A DNA stretch of 15,941 nt from PHAA01 sp034678805 (GCA_034678805.1 JAXDBN010000094.1:1-15941); one strand, 5' to 3'. Counted from the first letter of the stretch, positions 8,131-14,487 are shown. Numbers and translations: made by a program. Notes: generated by a model not told the origin, from the letters alone.

Positions 8131-8170
8131 GCTGTGATATCTATAAGTAAGCTGTGATCTCTATAAGTAA
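8131..8170. repeat. 20-bp tandem duplication in the leader of the HD-GYP gene
   Basis: Two adjacent copies of GCTGTGATNTCTATAAGTAA occupy 8131-8150 and 8151-8170 and differ at one base (A at 8139, C at 8159). They lie between the riboswitch terminator and the GTG start, inside the transcribed leader. They could be a recent duplication or a paired protein-binding site. Confidence 0.8.
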
Positions 8171-8210
8171 TAGGATATCCGGGATTATCATGCAATTGAG
8201 CTATTGTAAT

Positions 8211-8245
8211 AAAAAAAGACCTGCTTTGCCGGATGCATAGCAGGT
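8211..8245 (-). terminator. Riboswitch expression-platform terminator
   Basis: On the minus strand ACCUGCU (8245-8239) pairs with AGCAGGU (8225-8219) across a 13-nt loop and is followed by seven U (8217-8211). It lies about 25 nt after the aptamer. The loop and half of the 5' arm can instead pair with the aptamer's 3' strand, as described for the riboswitch. Confidence 0.88.
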
Positions 8246-8261
8246 ACCGAAATCTAATCCT

Positions 8262-8342
8262 TGCTTAATGCAACCCGGCTGTCATAACTCATTGGCTTTA
8301 GATCCGTGGCTTTGCGTCCCCGCCTTTCGACGGGTTTGCCCT
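8262..8342 (-). promoter_or_regulatory. Cyclic-di-GMP-I (GEMM) riboswitch
   Basis: The minus-strand RNA contains the hallmark sequences in order: GGGCAAACC (from 8341), a hairpin CCCGUC-GAAA-GGCGGG with a GNRA tetraloop (8334-8319), GACGCAAAGCC (to 8308), a second stem region, and GCCGGGUUGC (8279-8270) closing the P1 helix. This is the class I cyclic-di-GMP aptamer. The segment GCCGGGUUGCAUUAAGCA (8279-8262) can pair with UGCUAUGCAUCCGGC (8242-8228) through 5+1+5+4 base pairs with two small bulges. That pairing would break both P1 and the terminator. Ligand binding, which stabilises P1, should therefore favour the terminator, i.e. an OFF switch for the HD-GYP gene. The aptamer identity is near certain; the switching direction is inference. 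Confidence 0.93.
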
Positions 8343-8403
8343 TCTTCAAGTATGGTTATTCAATTTACTTAAGATGACTTCTTAACATCAATCTGAATAG
8401 GAA

Positions 8404-8409
8404 ATTATA
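8404..8409 (-). promoter_or_regulatory. Candidate -10 box for the riboswitch transcript
   Basis: A perfect TATAAT (8409-8404 on the minus strand) would start transcription near 8397, about 55 nt before the aptamer. No good -35 hexamer sits at 16-18 bp (TTGAAA is only 12 bp away), so the promoter may need an activator or may lie elsewhere. Nothing else can be supported in 8343-8482. Confidence 0.3.
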
Positions 8410-8482
8410 AAGTCAGTCCCATTTCAAGTTCGTTCACCCTGAAATTTTATGGATAAAATTTTAATCAATATTTTATCTGTTA

Positions 8483-8653
8483 CTAAGGCAAAGTCCACGA
8501 ATTTATCAGGAAATTTACTTTGTTGAAAAAAGGAACTATGACCTGCACAATAATTATCACTATTAGTAACACCCATAAAAGTATAGCGGTCTTATATATT
8601 GGAACTTCAGCGGATTTTATTTCCTGGAAAGTCTTTGTCTCGCTGTCTATCAT
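8483..8653 (-). CDS. Small single-pass membrane protein, unknown
   Basis: This 56-residue ORF starts with ATG at 8651-8653 and has a strong ribosome binding site AGAGGT (8661-8666) 7 nt upstream. The first 20 residues are hydrophilic and acidic (MIDSETKTFQEIKSAEVP...). Residues about 23-43 form one strongly hydrophobic helix rich in I, L and V, followed by a short tail ending in SWTLP. The family is not recognised. It lies upstream of the riboswitch and downstream of the histidine-kinase remnant, all on the minus strand. It could be a small membrane regulator, or a surviving piece of a larger decayed locus. The good start signal and clean membrane segment argue for a real gene. Confidence 0.5.
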   Translation of the reverse strand: MIDSETKTFQEIKSAEVPIYKTAILLWVLLIVIIIVQVIVPFFNKVNFLINSWTLP

Positions 8654-8767
8654 TTTGTCCACCTCTTTCGTACAGTACTTCTGCCGGTAGCAAAGGCGAA
8701 CAGGTTATTTGTATTACAGAGTCATCAACTACTTGCTAAACATGAGTTAAAACAGTGAGCCGCGATT

Positions 8768-9028
8768 TTAACTATAGCAGACTGCCAGTCCCAGACCAGT
8801 ACCATTTTCTTTGGTAGTGAGAAAAGGAGTTCCTAGTTTATCCAGCAGCTCACTAGGGAGCTCCGTACCCTCGTCCTTAATCGATAGGACTATTGCTTCC
8901 TTTTCAGCAGTTGTACCTATGGTTAATGTCCCACCAGCTAACATCGCTTCCATCCCGTTTCAGGTCAAGTATTCTTAGTAAATTCCATCATGTTGCAATC
9001 GCACCTCAGCAAATATTTCTTCCACCAG
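8768..9028 (-). pseudogene. Histidine kinase remnant (HATPase_c part), broken
   Basis: One minus-strand frame reads through the ATP-binding half of a PAS-type sensor kinase: an N-box-like NGMEAMLAGGTLTI, then IKDEGTELP in place of the usual D-x-G-x-G box, then LGTPFLTTKENGTGLGLAVC with a normal G2 box. The frame is interrupted by TAA at about 8975-8977 and by TGA where an Arg codon is expected just before NGMEAM, compatible with a CGA to TGA change. It ends early at CYS-stop, where kinases continue with a final strand and helix; that continuation seems to be in another frame. No phospho-accepting His or sensor domain is present. The upstream edge coincides with the 27-bp repeat at 9029-9055. 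The open part from ATG 8953 would give only 61 residues and cannot be a working kinase. Confidence 0.8.
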
Positions 9029-9055
9029 CAGGCAAGGGGACGGTTCTGTTGCCTG
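9029..9055 (+). repeat. 27-bp palindromic REP-like repeat, copy 1
   Basis: The arms CAGGCAA and TTGCCTG (7-bp perfect inverted repeat) enclose GGGGACGGTTCTG. This copy differs from copy 2 at one base. It forms the upstream boundary of the kinase remnant. Such short dispersed palindromes are typical of elements mobilised by REP-associated (Y1, IS200/IS605-like) transposases; no transposase gene is in this window. Confidence 0.85.
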
Positions 9056-9092
9056 TGCCGGGTTCGTTTAGCTTATCATAAAGTGATATTTA

Positions 9093-9119
9093 CAGGCAGG
9101 GGGACGGTTCTGTTGCCTG
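9093..9119 (+). repeat. 27-bp REP-like repeat, copy 2
   Basis: Same orientation as copy 1, from which it is separated by 37 bp, with one substitution (G instead of A at the inner end of the left arm). It ends one base before the stop codon of the acetyltransferase gene, so it lies right at that gene's 3' end. Confidence 0.85.
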
Positions 9120-9120
9120 C

Positions 9121-9621
9121 TTAATCTTTCAAATCTTTTTGCATTAATACCACATCAAAATTACGGCCAAACTTGGAGCCAATGTTTTTCAACGCGCCAC
9201 AGTTCACAAACCCGTGCTTGGCGTGAAATTTCAAGCTTGGTTCGTTCTCTGACGATATCTCGGCAATGATATATTTTATCCCCAATTGTTTGGCGTCGGC
9301 CGATACTCTTTCCAGAAACTGTCCCCCGATATTCTGCCCCACATATCCTGGTGAGATAAAATAACTTATCACCGCGGTGGCTTTAAAGGTTGAAAATGGA
9401 CTATAGGGTCTCAACTTGCAGAACCCTGCTGCTTCGGATGTTTCAGAATTTATCGCCACATAAGCGGGATACCCATCGGTATTTTCCATCAACTTGGCGA
9501 AGAATGGTTCGGGCAGGGTAGTGGCGGGAAAGGCCGCCGTACTAGTTTCGATATAATAATTTAGTATTTCCATGACCGACTTCTGGTGTTCCGGACCCAT
9601 CTTCTCAAACTTGATCTGCAT
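9121..9621 (-). CDS. GNAT-family N-acetyltransferase (phosphinothricin-type/YncA-like)
   Basis: This 166-residue protein is a full-length GNAT domain. It has the N-terminal NYYIETSTAAF segment typical of the phosphinothricin-acetyltransferase-like branch, a central strand-helix region with SPGYVGQNIGGQFL as the acetyl-CoA pyrophosphate loop (R/Q-x-x-G-x-G/A type), and a C-terminal motif NEPSLKFHAKHGFVNCGALKNIG followed by KFGRNFDV. It would transfer acetyl from acetyl-CoA to an amine; members of this branch act on phosphinothricin, methionine sulfoximine/sulfone or other amino compounds, and the substrate here is unknown. The ATG has GAGGGG 9 nt upstream, and a TATAAT lies at 9661-9656, consistent with a separate transcript. 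Its stop abuts repeat copy 2. Confidence 0.9.
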   Translation of the reverse strand: MQIKFEKMGPEHQKSVMEILNYYIETSTAAFPATTLPEPFFAKLMENTDGYPAYVAINSETSEAAGFCKLRPYSPFSTFKATAVISYFISPGYVGQNIGGQFLERVSADAKQLGIKYIIAEISSENEPSLKFHAKHGFVNCGALKNIGSKFGRNFDVVLMQKDLKD

Positions 9622-9756
9622 CGTTATATGCCCCTCTCCTAAAACTTCACCTCTAATTATATATCGGCCGGCCGGATGTATATACCCGTTGTACCGTTGG
9701 CCGGATCATCCAGCCAGGGCATAATCACCGGGGCAATCCCCCATCAGCACTCCTAT

Positions 9757-10569
9757 TTACACCGTTTCCTGCAATCCGCAGCCGCTCTCCGCCATCCGGG
9801 TCAGCTGGGAGAGAGCCCGCACCGCCGGGGCGCCGTCGATCACATCGTGGTCCACCAGCACCGTAACATAGAGGTATTCCCTTATCTCTACCCGGTCCTT
9901 CACCACCCCGGGCTTTTTAATTATCGATCCCACCGCAAAACAAAGGGGGTGCACACTTACCGGTACCACCCACCCGTTGATTCGGCCGACCGTGCCCACC
10001 GAGGTGACCATGACGGTGCCCATATTGGCTTTGGTCAGGAATGGACTGCCGATGATCCGTTTCCAGACCAGTCTGCGGATAAACCCCGGCAGCCAGTAAT
10101 ACATTTTCATTAAAAACCGGTTCTGGCTTTCGCCCAGGACGTAATCATCTTCTCCCTTTATCGTTTGCTGCTGCCCGGATCTTATTTCCTCACCGATAGC
10201 AGCGATGCTTTTTTCATTGGCCCGGCGGATAACGTAGGGCAACGGGACTTTTTGGCCATCGATTTCCCTTTCGATGACAATGGATATATCAACGTCTTTA
10301 AACAGCACCAGCTTTCGCCGGCCTTGTCTTACCGCCTGCAGCTGCGGGTGGTTGGCGACGACCAGACCGATGCATTTGATCAGCCATGAGTTAAAGGAGA
10401 TCTTTTCCGATTGTCTCCTTTTTTCCCGGATCAAACGGCGCGCCTCGGTCACATCCAGCTCGATCAGGGCCTTGATGTGATGCTTTTTTAAACCGGCCTG
10501 ACCGATATCGATGGTGGCTATCCGGCTTAATGGAAAATCTTCAGTTGTATACTCACCGATGTTTTGCAT
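9757..10569 (-). CDS. Stand-alone 2-oxoacid dehydrogenase-type acyltransferase (E2 catalytic domain only)
   Basis: About 270 residues match the catalytic domain of dihydrolipoamide acyltransferases. It keeps the HxxxDG active-site motif in VDHDVIDG near the C terminus, where the His and Asp act in acyl transfer, and a GTVMVTSVGTVGRINGW segment typical of the core. The lipoyl domain and the peripheral-subunit-binding domain are absent, and no E1 or E3 genes are nearby, so it is not a normal pyruvate or branched-chain complex subunit. It may transfer acyl groups between free CoA and another carrier, but the substrate is unknown. I prefer the ATG at 10567-10569: AAGGA lies 7 nt upstream and overlaps the stop of the preceding gene (4-nt gap), suggesting translational coupling. 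An in-frame ATG at 10590 would overlap that gene by 17 bp and lacks a good ribosome binding site. Confidence 0.88.
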   Translation of the reverse strand: MQNIGEYTTEDFPLSRIATIDIGQAGLKKHHIKALIELDVTEARRLIREKRRQSEKISFNSWLIKCIGLVVANHPQLQAVRQGRRKLVLFKDVDISIVIEREIDGQKVPLPYVIRRANEKSIAAIGEEIRSGQQQTIKGEDDYVLGESQNRFLMKMYYWLPGFIRRLVWKRIIGSPFLTKANMGTVMVTSVGTVGRINGWVVPVSVHPLCFAVGSIIKKPGVVKDRVEIREYLYVTVLVDHDVIDGAPAVRALSQLTRMAESGCGLQETV

Positions 10570-10573
10570 GGCT

Positions 10574-10867
10574 TCATCCTTCATATCCATCCAGGATAAC
10601 CGACCTGGTGATGGTGGAATCCTCCCTCAGCGCGGCCACCTGCAGGTATTCATCTGAGCCGAAGCACTGGCTGATGTTCTCGCGGGAAGGAAACCGTATC
10701 AGGATGATCCTCTCTGGATTCCAATCCCCAAAGAGAGGGGTAATCTCCCCTCCCCTGATTATGTATTCGCCGCCATGACGCTCGACGATAGGCCTGGCCT
10801 TCTCGATATATTGCAGATACATATCCCGGTCATGGACTTCTATGTCGATCAGAACGTAGGCTGGCAT
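10574..10867 (-). CDS. DUF1330 family protein
   Basis: This 97-residue protein has the DUF1330 pattern from end to end: AYVLIDIEVHD at the start, Y-x-x-Y, then RPIVERHGGEYIIRGG, GDWNPERIILIRFPS, and a C-terminal strand ending in DGYEG. The family forms a dimeric alpha-beta barrel of ferredoxin type; its biochemical role is not established. The start ATG has AGGGGGGAUC closely upstream. It is the first gene of a probable two-gene unit with the acyltransferase, whose start lies four bases after this stop. The gene is preceded by repeat copy 3. Confidence 0.88.
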   Translation of the reverse strand: MPAYVLIDIEVHDRDMYLQYIEKARPIVERHGGEYIIRGGEITPLFGDWNPERIILIRFPSRENISQCFGSDEYLQVAALREDSTITRSVILDGYEG

Positions 10868-10917
10868 GGCGATCCCCCCTGAAAATACGACTCATCTTAT
10901 CAGTAGCAACTGTTAGG

Positions 10918-10944
10918 CAGGCAACAGAACCGTCCCCTTGCCTG
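10918..10944 (-). repeat. 27-bp REP-like repeat, copy 3 (inverted)
   Basis: This is the exact reverse complement of copy 1, between the DUF1330 start and the DUF6176-like stop. Copies 1/2 and 3 therefore bracket the acetyltransferase, acyltransferase and DUF1330 genes in inverted orientation. Confidence 0.85.
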
Positions 10945-10991
10945 CTCCCCCGATGATATGTGCATATAGCTGATTTCTTCACGTTAGCGGC

Positions 10992-11336
10992 TTATTCCTG
11001 TATGGAAGCGATCCGGTCAACGTCGAACAGCACCGGCAGGGCTTTGGCTGCGGTGAGATCCCAGGTGCGCTGGATTATGGCCTGGGCTTCCAGGTCGATC
11101 GGATCTGTCGAGGTCGACAGGTACGCATTGGCCTTCTGCAGGCTCTCCGCCCGGGTATAGAAAATGATGTAGTCACCGTCTTCACAACGATCAAGGAAGA
11201 TCGACTCCACTACCATGGTCTCATTGAGCAGAGCCCGGCGAACCTGATCCATCTTGGTCTTCAAGCCCTCGGTATAGGCGATAAATTCATCGGTGGTCCC
11301 CGGTTTAAGCTTGACCCGCAAACACTGTACATCCAT
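10992..11336 (-). CDS. DUF6176-like small protein
   Basis: This 114-residue soluble protein begins MDVQCLRVKLKPG, with a central YTEGLKTKMDQVRRALLNE helix and VVESIFLDRCEDGDYIIFYTRAE. That is the layout of DUF6176 proteins, small alpha-beta barrel folds related to antibiotic-biosynthesis monooxygenase/NIPSNAP-like domains; no catalytic residue can be named. The start ATG at 11334-11336 has a GGGGG-type ribosome binding site 7 nt upstream. A longer reading from a GTG at 11363 adds nine residues that run through that site, so I reject it. It lies upstream of, and in the same direction as, the DUF1330-acyltransferase pair, separated from it by repeat copy 3. Family assignment is by memory of the pattern and is moderate. 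Confidence 0.75.
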   Translation of the reverse strand: MDVQCLRVKLKPGTTDEFIAYTEGLKTKMDQVRRALLNETMVVESIFLDRCEDGDYIIFYTRAESLQKANAYLSTSTDPIDLEAQAIIQRTWDLTAAKALPVLFDVDRIASIQE

Positions 11337-11507
11337 CTCGGTTCCCCCTTTTCCTGCAGTCACTGTTATTTCTACAATTCTTAATATATATCTTAACTCC
11401 TTCAGCGTATTTTATATATTTATCTACAAGTCATAGACTTCTACCTGCCCGAATTCCTGTAGACATCGGGTTGCAAGCGAGCGATAATAAGCGGGGAGAT
11501 GATAAAC

Positions 11508-11702
11508 ATGAAAAAGAAAACTAAAAAAGAGAACCCTTTTAAAAGCCTGGGCGTGGGTTATGCTCATTACCTGAGGAATGGGGCCGGTGCCCACCAGGAT
11601 AAGAAGAAGGAACAAAAAAGAAAAGAATGCCGTGATAAAATGAAGGCTTCCGATTGGAAGTCTTATTTTTTGCCGGGAATGTGGGGAGAGAAGTGGATTT
11701 AA
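11508..11702 (+). CDS. Small lysine-rich protein, unknown
   Basis: This 64-residue, very basic ORF (MKKKTKKENPFKSLGVGYA..., then HQDKKKEQKRKECRDK, and an aromatic end FLPGMWGEKWI) has GGGGAG at 11493-11498, 9 nt before the ATG at 11508. An upstream ATG at 11499 is in frame but would overlap the ribosome binding site. It has no membrane segment or known domain. The TAA is followed immediately by repeat copy 4, like the acetyltransferase gene and copy 2. It is the only plus-strand gene in the right half. The alternating K/E composition fits a nucleic-acid-binding peptide, but a chance ORF is not excluded. Confidence 0.5.
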   Translation: MKKKTKKENPFKSLGVGYAHYLRNGAGAHQDKKKEQKRKECRDKMKASDWKSYFLPGMWGEKWI

Positions 11703-11729
11703 CAGGTAAAAGAACCGTGCCCTTGCCTG
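11703..11729 (-). repeat. 27-bp REP-like repeat, copy 4 (degenerate)
   Basis: Same orientation as copy 3 but with three substitutions, one in the left arm (CAGGTAA) and two in the centre. It begins on the base after the TAA of the lysine-rich ORF and sits between the convergent ends of that ORF and the zinc-ribbon membrane protein. Confidence 0.7.
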
Positions 11730-11762
11730 TAAGATAGCAAACTACCATTGCCCGCAGAGCTA

Positions 11763-12473
11763 TTACTTGAGCAGCGGGCAGGAACAGCGGTGGCAGCGGT
11801 CATCATTGATGTCGTTGAGGCTGGAGCAGGCGTTGCAGAAAATGATGCTGTCCCCAGTTTTATCGTATTTCTCCAGGGAGTTCAGGCCCTGGTGATGGCG
11901 CACCTTGTCCCCGATCCGGTAATAATTGTACTGGGTGTCGTCATCGTCGGTGTTGATTTCATAGGTCTTGCCGGAGTCGGTCTGGATGACCACCGTGTAG
12001 CGGGTGTAACTGATCCAGCGTTCATCATTGCCGGATCTCTCCCGGCGCCTTTTTTTCTCGGTCTTTTTGTCGATCACCACCCCGTCCCAGGCGATGCTGC
12101 GGCTGCGCCCGATGAACTGGAACAGAGCGATGGCCAGGAACATGCCCCCGATACCCAATCCTATATACAACGCCTCAGGATTATCCATCTCCGCACTGGT
12201 TTCCCCGTAAATATAAAACCCAATCACAGCCGCTAAAGCCAGGAAGGCGGCGAAGCTGAAGGACCAAACCGTTGAATGGCGCCGGTAGCGGGCAAAGGCC
12301 GGGTCGCTGATCCGGTCGGAATAGCCGGTCAGGTTACTCTTTCCGTTCCCCCGGCCATCCATCGCCCCGGGATGGTCCGTTGGCGTCACTGTCCCCGTGA
12401 CCGGGGCCGAACCGCATTCCGTACAGAAATTGATATTTTTGGCCGAGTCTGCTCCACATTGGGGGCAAATCAT
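11763..12473 (-). CDS. Membrane protein with zinc ribbons at both ends
   Basis: This 236-residue protein has an N-terminal zinc ribbon (CPQC at 3-6, CTEC at 17-20) of the zinc-ribbon-2 type and a flexible linker to about residue 60. Two membrane helices follow (about 68-90 and 101-122). A soluble domain comes next, with a very basic stretch KKTEKKRRRER at 136-146, a beta-rich YTVVIQTDSGKTYEI segment and an acidic DTDDDD-like turn, and the protein closes with a C-terminal CxxC pair (C213/C216, C227/C230). The function is not known. The two ribbons, both predicted cytoplasmic if the helices form a hairpin, suggest a metal-stabilised membrane scaffold. The start has AGGAGG closely upstream. It lies 118 bp downstream of the DUF2207 gene in the same direction. 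In that gap ATCCGCC/GGCGGAT (12521-12527, 12549-12555) can form a weak hairpin, so cotranscription is uncertain. Confidence 0.85.
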   Translation of the reverse strand: MICPQCGADSAKNINFCTECGSAPVTGTVTPTDHPGAMDGRGNGKSNLTGYSDRISDPAFARYRRHSTVWSFSFAAFLALAAVIGFYIYGETSAEMDNPEALYIGLGIGGMFLAIALFQFIGRSRSIAWDGVVIDKKTEKKRRRERSGNDERWISYTRYTVVIQTDSGKTYEINTDDDDTQYNYYRIGDKVRHHQGLNSLEKYDKTGDSIIFCNACSSLNDINDDRCHRCSCPLLK

Positions 12474-12591
12474 GTTTCCTTCCTCCTGTTCTCGAAGCCT
12501 TAAGCCAATTTTGTAAATTTATCCGCCGGGCCGTATGGGACATATCATGGCGGATGGGCTGGGCCGGGTGCGGCCATTGCGTCCTTGTATT

Positions 12592-14487
12592 CTAGCGGCC
12601 TCCATAACTGGAACCACCCCCGCCGCCGCCTCCGCCGCCGGAGAATCCGCCCCCGCCGCCGGAACCAGAAGATGACTTGCTGACTGCCTTTTCTGCGGTA
12701 GTAAAAGCCCGCTCTATGGAGTCGCCGATACTGTCGAACGATCCATACAGGTTGTTCATCTCGTGGTAGGAACCGTAGGTCATCCAGCCATAGCCAAAAT
12801 GGTAATCACCGTCCTGGAGATTGGGGAAAACCACTTCCAGCTGTTTGATAACTTCTTTGGCCACTCCCAGGGTGACTGCATACACCAGGTAATGCTCCCA
12901 GATAATCAGGCTGGGTATCTCATGCCGCTGCATTTCTGAGAAATGCTGCAGGAAACGCTTGAAAGCCTGCCAGCGCACATAATCTTCCTGACCGGAAGCC
13001 GACCGCCGCTTGAACCGCAGCGGAATAAAGAGCAGCAGTGCCCCGGCAATTATCATGGACATGCCTAGCACTACGGATTGGCGCGCCAGGAAACCGCCCA
13101 GCATGAAAAGGCCTACTCCGCCCAGGACTGTAAACAGGGTCACATTGCCGCTGGTGTCAAAAAATTTGCTTCCTTCCCCCCGGTCAATCAAACCTGAGGT
13201 CCATTCCTTCCAGAAGCCGTAGAACTCAGTTGCCTTCTGCTTGGAAAAGCTCTCGACATCGGTCAAATGAAGGCTTTCCCGGCCCTCTCCCACCTCATCG
13301 CGGAGGAAATCCAGCAGCTGCTGTTCATGGGGCTGCAGGACGGCATCCTGGCTTCTCCGGGCCGCGCCTGGATCGGGTGGGGGCAAAAAGGTGACCCGGT
13401 AGGTGGCTACCTCTTTGGAGCCCAGCAGCCGTCGCACCTCCACAGTCTCCTGATCCAGGCGTATGAAGCGGCGCCGGGCCAGGTCCAGTATGGTGGCAGT
13501 CAGATCCTGGGCCTTCATCTTCTTATAATTCCACAGCACGCTTAATTCCGCCGGGCTGTAGGTGGCGGGCAGATCTCGATAGTAATCGCCATCGAAAACG
13601 GTTGGGTGGCGGCGCCCGAAGCGCCGCCACAGCAGCAGCAGGCCAGCCAGGGTGCCCCCGATAATGGCCGCTCCGCCTGCCAATTCCATGCGGGCTTGGA
13701 GCCGCTCCTGGTTGGCTTTTTGAGCCCAGCCTTCTTCCTCGGCCAGGATGGCGGGCAGGGCATTCAGACTGGTGCGATATGAGGCCGGAATGCCGCCGAA
13801 CAGAGCGGTGGGCATCACCACCCGGCCTTCCACGAAGGTGTAGGCGGGCAGGTCGGTTACTTTCCACACCACCTTATCGGCCCCGGCGAATTCCACCTCG
13901 CCGTTTAAAGGCCCGTGACCCCAGATCCTGATGTCTTCCCCCTGCCGGTATTTTTCCGCCCCGGCCGGCAGTTTCAGATTCACCTGCACCGCCGCAATTT
14001 TATTGCCATTGCTTTCACCGATGAATTTACGGTATAGTTCCGCGGTATCATTATGAATCTTGACTGCTTTGTTGACCCGGTAGGAAACATCAAAGGTGCG
14101 CACCTCATCCCGGGCGGAGATGCTCCAGTCGATCACCACCTGGCTGCCTTCGGTCTTGACCAGGTAGGTGCCGGGAGGTCCGTAGTCCGTGCCGGGATTG
14201 AACTTGTAGGACTGCCCTTTTTCCTGCACCGTGACATCGGTGATGGGGGTGTAGCCCTGGGGTATCTTGATGTAGAAACCGTTCCATTGCCCGGAAAATT
14301 TGATGGTTAGTCTCTCCGTGACCTGCATGGAGGCATCCGGCCGCACTTCGGCGTCGACGACGACCTGCTGCATACTGAGAGATCGGGCTTGGGCAGCTCC
14401 AGGGGCCGTAACCAGAGCCAGCAGCAAACCCAGCAGCAAACCCAGCCATAAGGCTTTATGCAAGTGAAAATAAATCTTTGTGTCCAT
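12592..14487 (-). CDS. DUF2207 family membrane protein
   Basis: This 631-residue protein has a signal peptide (hydrophobic about 12-32, likely cut after AQA at 33-35) and an extracytoplasmic DUF2207 beta-sandwich domain (about 37-225, with FYIKIPQGYTPITDVTV and ISARDEVRTFDVSYRV). A membrane helix lies at about 270-287, then a cytoplasmic stretch, two close helices at about 450-466 and 470-492, and a C-terminal region ending in a glycine-rich tail (608-631, runs of five and nine Gly). DUF2207 proteins are widespread in Firmicutes, often next to LemA. The role is unproven but thought to be envelope-related. The start follows AAAGGAG, which overlaps the TAA of lemA 13 bp upstream, so translation is probably coupled. 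The Gly tail resembles those of other LemA-linked membrane proteins. Confidence 0.92.
   Translation of the reverse strand: MDTKIYFHLHKALWLGLLLGLLLALVTAPGAAQARSLSMQQVVVDAEVRPDASMQVTERLTIKFSGQWNGFYIKIPQGYTPITDVTVQEKGQSYKFNPGTDYGPPGTYLVKTEGSQVVIDWSISARDEVRTFDVSYRVNKAVKIHNDTAELYRKFIGESNGNKIAAVQVNLKLPAGAEKYRQGEDIRIWGHGPLNGEVEFAGADKVVWKVTDLPAYTFVEGRVVMPTALFGGIPASYRTSLNALPAILAEEEGWAQKANQERLQARMELAGGAAIIGGTLAGLLLLWRRFGRRHPTVFDGDYYRDLPATYSPAELSVLWNYKKMKAQDLTATILDLARRRFIRLDQETVEVRRLLGSKEVATYRVTFLPPPDPGAARRSQDAVLQPHEQQLLDFLRDEVGEGRESLHLTDVESFSKQKATEFYGFWKEWTSGLIDRGEGSKFFDTSGNVTLFTVLGGVGLFMLGGFLARQSVVLGMSMIIAGALLLFIPLRFKRRSASGQEDYVRWQAFKRFLQHFSEMQRHEIPSLIIWEHYLVYAVTLGVAKEVIKQLEVVFPNLQDGDYHFGYGWMTYGSYHEMNNLYGSFDSIGDSIERAFTTAEKAVSKSSSGSGGGGGFSGGGGGGGGGSSYGGR

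Noticed and set aside
8768..8953. An intact 61-residue ATPase-domain protein
   Set aside because: It begins at a mid-domain Met and ends before the last elements of the fold; the homologous frame continues upstream through stop codons, so it is a remnant.
9676..10113. Plus-strand ORF of 145 residues
   Set aside because: Lies opposite the acyltransferase, whose catalytic motifs are clear; composition is that of an antisense shadow in GC-rich DNA.
9029..11729. CRISPR array
   Set aside because: Only four copies, in both orientations, separated by 37 bp to about 1.8 kb with genes between; no cas genes.
11424..11748. Two minus-strand ORFs of 63 and 69 residues
   Set aside because: They overlap the lysine-rich ORF, one reads through the REP-like repeat (GTVLLPV is its translation), and neither has a ribosome binding site.
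11748..12236. Plus-strand ORF of 162 residues
   Set aside because: Antisense to the zinc-ribbon membrane protein; hydrophobic composition mirrors the coding strand and there is no start signal.
13523..14449. Out-of-frame minus-strand ORFs within the DUF2207 gene
   Set aside because: Alternative frames of a clear 631-residue gene, with Arg/Pro-rich shadow composition.
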